Positions 59,359 to 64,000 of a stretch of DNA of 64,000 nt are shown in pieces. The notes below the pieces were generated by a model. The model saw nothing but the letters and a program-made list of their open reading frames with translations, ran no database searches and was not told the DNA's origin. Position 1 is the first letter of the stretch; every line of letters begins with the position of its first letter. The position numbers were made by a program, and so were the translations under genes. Source of the DNA: an uncultured Bacteroidia bacterium (GTDB lineage: Bacteria; Bacteroidota; Bacteroidia; Bacteroidales; UBA932); the NCBI GenBank assembly GCA_902785575.1, contig CACZZF010000012.1, positions 62,001 to 126,000 of the forward strand, in the 5' to 3' direction.

Positions 59359-60291
59359 ATGAACACAATTCCCATACTATTCACTTTTGACGGCAGTCTC
59401 AAAACCGCCGCCGGAGTGTGTCTAACCTCCTTGCTGGAGAATGCCGGACCAGACACTTTTTATGACATATTCATCCTTCATGAGCCAGACCCGCATATTT
59501 CTGGCAAACTGACGGACTTGGCCAGTCACTATGGTAACTGCAGATTCACTTTCAGGGAAGTGAGAGGCGAATTTGAGGAGGGATACAATATAAGGGGCAT
59601 TCCCGAAACGGCATATTTTCGCCTTCTCGCACCCGAAAGGATTCCAGAATATGACAAGATCCTATATTCTGATGTCGATGTCATCTTCAGGGAAGACTTG
59701 TCCAAATACTATGCTATCGACCTAAAGGACAATTACTTCGCTGGAGTGGACTCCCTTCCCGCGATTAACGCTGACGACCTTCTGTATGCGCAAAAGACTC
59801 TGGGCGAGAAGATCAAAAACGGTTATTTCTATTCTGGGAACCTCATCCTTAATTTGAAACTGCTCCGGCAAGATAATAAGATCGAGGAATTCCGAGGTCT
59901 TGGGGACTGTCACTTCAAGTTCCAGGACATGGACATTATCAATTTGACATGTAGCGGGCGTATTTTGCCCCTTGGGCCCTCTTTCTGCCTTAGTACCTAC
60001 TACTACGATTCGATAATGTCTGGCAGGGAGAGTGTCAAGGCCGCTTTCGGGAAGGACGAGTTGGACCATGCCATGAAATCCGGCATTGTCCATTACAATG
60101 GAGCGAAGCCGTGGAAAGAGGTCTGCCCTAACATGGACATATGGTGGTCTTACTACAGAAGGTCCATTTTCTACGATGAGGAATTCACCCATAAGTTCTG
60201 GAAGGACCAAACATATAGGCTGGAGAAAATGTCGCTAATGAAGCGGATTAAATTGGTAGGCAGGTATTTCCGCAAAGGTGGAAGAATGTAA
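59359..60291 (+). CDS. Glycosyltransferase family 8
   Basis: This protein of about 310 aa has start ATG 59359, MNTIPILFTFDGSLKTAAG, which begins 2 nt after the previous stop; the ATG at 59338 overlaps that gene. It is a GT8 (LgtC/glycogenin-like) retaining glycosyltransferase: VCLTSLLENAG, IRGIPETAYFRLLAPERIPEYDKILYSDVDVIF with the DVD metal motif (about residues 75-107) and YFYSGNLILNLKLLR. HYNGAKPWKE (about 250) matches the family end motif HFxGxxKPW. Donor likely UDP-galactose or UDP-glucose by family, not proven. Confidence 0.9.
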   Translation: MNTIPILFTFDGSLKTAAGVCLTSLLENAGPDTFYDIFILHEPDPHISGKLTDLASHYGNCRFTFREVRGEFEEGYNIRGIPETAYFRLLAPERIPEYDKILYSDVDVIFREDLSKYYAIDLKDNYFAGVDSLPAINADDLLYAQKTLGEKIKNGYFYSGNLILNLKLLRQDNKIEEFRGLGDCHFKFQDMDIINLTCSGRILPLGPSFCLSTYYYDSIMSGRESVKAAFGKDELDHAMKSGIVHYNGAKPWKEVCPNMDIWWSYYRRSIFYDEEFTHKFWKDQTYRLEKMSLMKRIKLVGRYFRKGGRM

Positions 60292-60295
60292 GAAC

Positions 60296-61267
60296 ATGAG
60301 TCCAACTATCTCAGTCATAATTCCTGTGTACAAGATCGAGCGCTTTGCGGAAAGGTGCGCCAAGTCATTGATGGAGCAGGACTTCCAAGATGTGGAGTTC
60401 ATTTTTGTAGACGATGCCTCACCCGACGGAAGTATGGCAATCATCCGGCGGGTTTGTGTGGAATATGACAGGGATATCAAGTATCTTATTCACGATATCA
60501 ATAAAGGTCTTCCTGCCGCCAGAAACACTGGCATGGCCGCTGCTTCTGGCGAGTTCATATACCACTGTGACTCAGACGATTACCTTGAACCTTCTTTACT
60601 TAAGGAGCTGTACGATGCTGCCTCAAGGGAAGGTGCCGACTTCGCTTATAGCGACTTCTACCTGGATTTCGGCTCATCAAAAAGGTACATGACAAATCCG
60701 GACTTCATTGACCCAGAGAGGATGATTAAAGAGGGATTCCTGGCGGGTACGATGAAGTACAATGTCTGGAACAAACTGATAAAAAAAGACTTATACGATA
60801 AAATTACCTTTCCGGAAGGCCACCCTATGGGAGAGGACATGACGATGATAGCCGTGGCTATGGGAGCGACAAAGTGCGTACATGTGCCAAAAGCCCTTTA
60901 CCACTACATGAGGACCAACTCTGAGGCTTATACAAGCGCTCTCTCCCAGAAAAGGCTTGATGACATAAGGAGCAACGTGGACAGGACGATGGACTTCCTT
61001 GCCAAATGGGATGTTCAAGATAAGGACAGGTTCCTTGAGTATTTTAAACTGAGCATCAAACTGCCGTTCCTCTTTTCCGGCAACAAGAGCCAGTACAAGC
61101 TTTGGGAAGAGTGGTATCCTGAGGCAAACTCTTTTATTGACTCTATACCTTTTATCCCAAAAAGGACCAAGATGGTCCAACAATGGGCCAGGGACGGTAA
61201 GTTTTCCCTTGTCAGGCTTTATTCTTTCGTCGTCAACAAGATATATTATAAACTAGTGAAGCACTGA
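60296..61267 (+). CDS. Glycosyltransferase family 2
   Basis: This GT2 enzyme of about 323 aa has start ATG 60296 (MSPTISVIIPVYKIERFAER), 4 nt after the GT8 stop. It shows EFIFVDDASPDGSMAII (residues 33-49), INKGLPAARNTGMAAASGEFIYHCDSDDYLEPSLL with DSDD metal motif (about 75-100), and the catalytic region FPEGHPMGEDMTMIAVAM near residue 180. It overlaps the Wzy-like gene start by 1 nt (TGATG). Specificity not predictable. Confidence 0.9.
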   Translation: MSPTISVIIPVYKIERFAERCAKSLMEQDFQDVEFIFVDDASPDGSMAIIRRVCVEYDRDIKYLIHDINKGLPAARNTGMAAASGEFIYHCDSDDYLEPSLLKELYDAASREGADFAYSDFYLDFGSSKRYMTNPDFIDPERMIKEGFLAGTMKYNVWNKLIKKDLYDKITFPEGHPMGEDMTMIAVAMGATKCVHVPKALYHYMRTNSEAYTSALSQKRLDDIRSNVDRTMDFLAKWDVQDKDRFLEYFKLSIKLPFLFSGNKSQYKLWEEWYPEANSFIDSIPFIPKRTKMVQQWARDGKFSLVRLYSFVVNKIYYKLVKH

Positions 61268-62535
61268 TGCTTAAGTGGTTGGTCATATTGGTCAGCATTG
61301 TGCTGACTAGTCTCTTCCTCTTCCCTATCGTGCCGGCAATCATGCCGTGGGCGAACACGAAGATGATTCTGGCCGCCATCGGGCTTTTCATTTTTGTTGT
61401 CAAACACTTATTAGCTGGCTCAGCAAAAGTATCAAAGGATTTCGCCATACTAAGCTCACTGGCGATCCTGGTCAGTGCAATCAGTTATTTCACCATGGTA
61501 TTCAATGGCACCAAGGATTCAACATTTACAGATTATATAGTTTCTGTATGGGTTTGGCTCGGAGGTGCTTATTTCCTGATCTGGTTGTACACTCATATCC
61601 ATGGGAAAGTTAACGTCAAACTCATTAGCAATTACTTAATCGCTGTCTGCGTCGCACAGTGCATCCTTGCTTACATGATGACGGTATTTCCTGCGCTTGG
61701 TAGTACTATTGACAGTCTCTTTGGAGAATCAGAAAGTTACATGGGACTTGCGGAAGACCGCATGCATGGACTTGGAGCAGCGCTTGACCCTGCCGGTCTT
61801 AAATTCTCTGCGATACTAGTTTTGACTTCATTTTTAATCGCTAATAACGCATTCCCTACAACACCCGTAGAAAGGATTCTTTATGTTATCTCTTTATTTG
61901 TCATTGCAATTATAGGGAATATGATATCAAGATCTACCACTGTCGGACTGATTATCTCTATCATTTATCTGACAGCCTACACTATATTGTCGGGAGATTT
62001 AAAATCCAGCACTAGATTCTTTATTTCTTTTTCAGGAATAGTAGTGTTAGGAGCCTTACTAGTAATATATCTTTACAGGACAAATACTGGTTTCATGCAA
62101 AACTTAAGGTTCGGTTTCGAGGGCTTCTTCTCCATCGCTGAAAAAGGCTATTGGGAGACAAATTCTAATAACATTCTAAAGAATATGATTGTGTGGCCTG
62201 AAAGCCTCAAGACCTGGATCATCGGAGATGGCTATATAGAAAACCCGGCGTCTGACCCCAACTTCTTGGGAGAAGTCACAGGAGGCTATTATAGAGGTAC
62301 CGACATCGGTTACCTCCGTTATATCTTCTATTTCGGAATAATCGGTCTTGCTGCCCTAATAGCCGTATTCATAAAGTCCACAAAGATCTGCATCGACCAT
62401 TTCAAAGGGTATAAAATCCTTTTCCTTTTGATGCTGCTTTCAAACTTGGTATGCTGGTTAAAGGTGTCCTCCGATACCTTCTCGGTCTTCGCTCCTTTCC
62501 TGTGCCTTGCCTTTATAGAGGATGACAATTCATGA
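61267..62535 (+). CDS. Wzy-like polymerase / O-antigen polymerase family membrane protein
   Basis: This 422-aa integral-membrane protein has about ten helices and a large periplasmic loop around residues 285-345 (ending GGYYRGTDIGYLRYIFYFGI). Such an arrangement is seen in Wzy polymerases and O-antigen ligases. The sequence does not give a specific motif, so the assignment comes from topology and its place between glycosyltransferase genes. It would join repeat units exported by the flippase at 54.4 kb. The start overlaps the previous stop by 1 nt and the stop overlaps the next GT4 gene by 4 nt. Confidence 0.75.
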   Translation: MLKWLVILVSIVLTSLFLFPIVPAIMPWANTKMILAAIGLFIFVVKHLLAGSAKVSKDFAILSSLAILVSAISYFTMVFNGTKDSTFTDYIVSVWVWLGGAYFLIWLYTHIHGKVNVKLISNYLIAVCVAQCILAYMMTVFPALGSTIDSLFGESESYMGLAEDRMHGLGAALDPAGLKFSAILVLTSFLIANNAFPTTPVERILYVISLFVIAIIGNMISRSTTVGLIISIIYLTAYTILSGDLKSSTRFFISFSGIVVLGALLVIYLYRTNTGFMQNLRFGFEGFFSIAEKGYWETNSNNILKNMIVWPESLKTWIIGDGYIENPASDPNFLGEVTGGYYRGTDIGYLRYIFYFGIIGLAALIAVFIKSTKICIDHFKGYKILFLLMLLSNLVCWLKVSSDTFSVFAPFLCLAFIEDDNS

Positions 62536-63662
62536 AACTGGTCTACTGCATACATTCAACTTACAACCCCGGAGGGATGGAACGCGTCCTCTTGAACAAG
62601 GTGCGTTACCTTGTCGCAAAGGGAGGGTACGAGATATCCGTTGTGACAACTGACCAGAAAGGAAGGCCATCTTTCTATCCCTTCCCTGAGGAAGTTAAGA
62701 TGACCGACCTGGACATTAATTACACAGATGACAAGTTCAAGGATCCTCTGACCAAAATAACGGAATATTTCCGACGCAAAAGACTTCACAAACAACGACT
62801 TACAGCCTATCTTAAAGAGACAAAGGCGGACATAGTAATATCCCTCTATCCATGCGAGTCTTCTTTCATACCGTCAATTAAGGACGGCAGTAAGAAGATT
62901 CTTGAGTTCCACCAGTGCAAACTGGTGAGACTCTGCTATGACAGGAAAGGGATAATAGGTCTCACGGACAAAATCAGGACGAAACAGGATGAGAGGATGG
63001 TCCGGAGGTTCGACCGTTTTGTGGTGCTTACAGAGGAAGACAAAGGCTATTGGGGAGATCTTCCAAACATCTCGGTCATCCCGAACGCTGCCTTAGCTAT
63101 CCCGTTCAAAAAGAGCGACCTCTCAGCGAAAAGAGTGATTGCTGTGGGACGGCTTGACCACCAGAAAGCATTCGATCGCCTAATCAAGGCGTGGAGCCTG
63201 ATTCCCCTTTCCAGCCGCTCAGGTTGGAGATTGGACATATTCGGACAGGGAGAATGGGAGGACATGCTGAAAAATATGATCCAGGAAATGGGACTGTCAG
63301 ATTCTGTCCGGGTCAATAAACCGACCCAAAACATTTTCGACGAATACACTGCCAGCTCTTTCCTGGCGATGACATCTCATTATGAGGGATTTCCGATGGT
63401 GATGATTGAGGCTATGGCCTGCGGACTGCCGGTGGTCACTTTCGACTATCCCTGTGGACCAAAGGACATTATTACGGACGGGGTTGATGGTCTCATAGTC
63501 AAAGAAGGAGATTTACAAGCCTTTGCGGATGCGATGGCCAGGCTTATGGGAGATGAGAATCTTCTAAGCTCTTTATCAACAGAGGCCCCAAAGGTGGTAG
63601 AACGGTACTCTGAGAGAATAGTAATGGAAAAATGGGAAAACTGCTTCAGATCAATCCTGTAA
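62532..63662 (+). CDS. Glycosyltransferase family 4
   Basis: This 376-aa GT-B enzyme of family 4 has an N-terminus MKLVYCIHSTYNPGGMERVL with the GGMERV loop. The C-terminal donor site reads KRVIAVGRLDHQKAFDRLIKAW (about residues 199-220), RLDIFGQGEWEDML, and the EX7E segment SHYEGFPMVMIEAMACGLPVVTFDYPCGPKDII (about 280-315). Both Glu residues are present. It overlaps the next GT4 frame by 31 bp. Sugar not predictable. Confidence 0.92.
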   Translation: MKLVYCIHSTYNPGGMERVLLNKVRYLVAKGGYEISVVTTDQKGRPSFYPFPEEVKMTDLDINYTDDKFKDPLTKITEYFRRKRLHKQRLTAYLKETKADIVISLYPCESSFIPSIKDGSKKILEFHQCKLVRLCYDRKGIIGLTDKIRTKQDERMVRRFDRFVVLTEEDKGYWGDLPNISVIPNAALAIPFKKSDLSAKRVIAVGRLDHQKAFDRLIKAWSLIPLSSRSGWRLDIFGQGEWEDMLKNMIQEMGLSDSVRVNKPTQNIFDEYTASSFLAMTSHYEGFPMVMIEAMACGLPVVTFDYPCGPKDIITDGVDGLIVKEGDLQAFADAMARLMGDENLLSSLSTEAPKVVERYSERIVMEKWENCFRSIL

Positions 63663-64000
63663 TCAGGGACTCCACATCGACCGGCCGAATCATGAAAGAG
63701 ATCGGTGCGCTTGCCAGTTCCAAGGGCTGGGAGAGTTTCATTGCCTATAGCAAGGCAAGGGATGGGGTTAAGGAGATTAAAGGATCAAGCATAGTTCCCG
63801 TAGGTAACAAGGTGGATCTCCTGATTCATTATCTGGCCACAAGATTGTTTGACGCTCATGGGCTTGCTTCAAAGGTCGCGACAAAAAGGTTTATCCGTAA
63901 AGTTTGCGAGATTGACCCAGATGTACTCCACATCCACAATATCCACGGCTATTTCCTTAATTACAAGATACTTTTCAATTATCTCAAGGATAGTGGTAAG
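63632..64000 (+). CDS. Glycosyltransferase family 4, N-terminal part (runs off window)
   Basis: An open frame of 123 codons starts at ATG 63632 (MGKLLQINPVIRDSTSTGRI) and has no stop before the window end. The opening INPVIRDSTSTGRIMKEIG and DVLHIHNIHGYFLNYKIL (about residues 97-114) are typical of GT4 proteins of the capsular kind. It overlaps the preceding gene by 31 bp; an alternative start is the ATG at 63692. The donor domain lies outside the window. Confidence 0.82.
   Translation, partial: MGKLLQINPVIRDSTSTGRIMKEIGALASSKGWESFIAYSKARDGVKEIKGSSIVPVGNKVDLLIHYLATRLFDAHGLASKVATKRFIRKVCEIDPDVLHIHNIHGYFLNYKILFNYLKDSGK

Noticed and set aside
1-64000. Prophage, integrase or insertion sequence
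   Set aside because: No transposase, integrase, capsid or tail motif was seen in either strand; the only mobile-like DNA is the short repeats.

Overview
The window is a chromosomal segment of a Bacteroidota bacterium, most likely order Bacteroidales. The evidence is a SusC/SusD pair, a long SecA (1101 aa) with a C-terminal zinc-binding tail, a DUF4831-type secreted protein, TIGR02757, and promoters of the Bacteroidota type (TTTG, about 19-20 nt, TAnnTTTG) with little use of Shine-Dalgarno sites. Family and genus cannot be fixed from sequence alone. Base composition looks close to balanced except for a visibly AT-richer stretch at about 53.1-58.4 kb.

Layout. 1-1.2 kb: 5' part of an unrecognised minus-strand gene, preceded by a hairpin with a U-run. 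1.3-8.7 kb: an atypical SDR, the rpsF-rpsR-rplI operon with promoter, leader and terminator, the dipeptidase pepD, a DUF4831 protein, a lipid A-type acyltransferase and a POT peptide transporter. 8.7-14.8 kb: TIGR02757, an anaerobic sulfatase-maturating radical SAM enzyme, a zeta-toxin-like kinase joined to tldD-pmbA, and slyD. 14.8-23.6 kb: a SusC/SusD locus whose only enzymes are phosphate-ester cleaving: an EEP-family lipoprotein and a histidine phosphatase fused to a NAGPA-type phosphodiester glycosidase. A 43-codon SusC remnant and a duplicated upstream element precede it. 23.6-32.3 kb: GT2-trkA-YkvA-ABC-F-MFS, grpE-dnaJ, and rplS followed by tRNA-Arg and tRNA-Gly and a terminator. 32.4-37 kb: secA-bactofilin and a small outer-membrane barrel.

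37-52.1 kb is one long minus-strand run with almost no gaps: rlmN, an outer-membrane patatin, recX and purC lead directly into polysaccharide cluster 1 (epimerase, flippase, glycosyltransferases, CapA-like protein, two TupA-like ATP-grasp proteins, a DUF616 protein). 52.2-64 kb is plus-strand polysaccharide cluster 2, which begins after an outer-membrane barrel gene. It holds a CDP-glycerol glycerophosphotransferase-like protein, a flippase, a frameshifted acyltransferase, an IspD/TarI-like cytidylyltransferase, several GT2/GT8/GT4 enzymes and a Wzy-like membrane protein, and it runs off the end of the window.

A family of short palindromic repeats is scattered through the window. In four places the repeat supplies the TAG stop codon of the preceding gene. 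Related or similar elements lie in frame inside the cluster 1 epimerase and the radical SAM gene, and a GC-rich insert lies inside tldD. I saw no CRISPR array, rRNA, insertion sequence or integrase. The most interesting candidates are the phosphoester-directed SusC/SusD locus, the in-frame repeats, a 13-bp dyad around the secA promoter, and the phosphopolyol-type capsule cluster.
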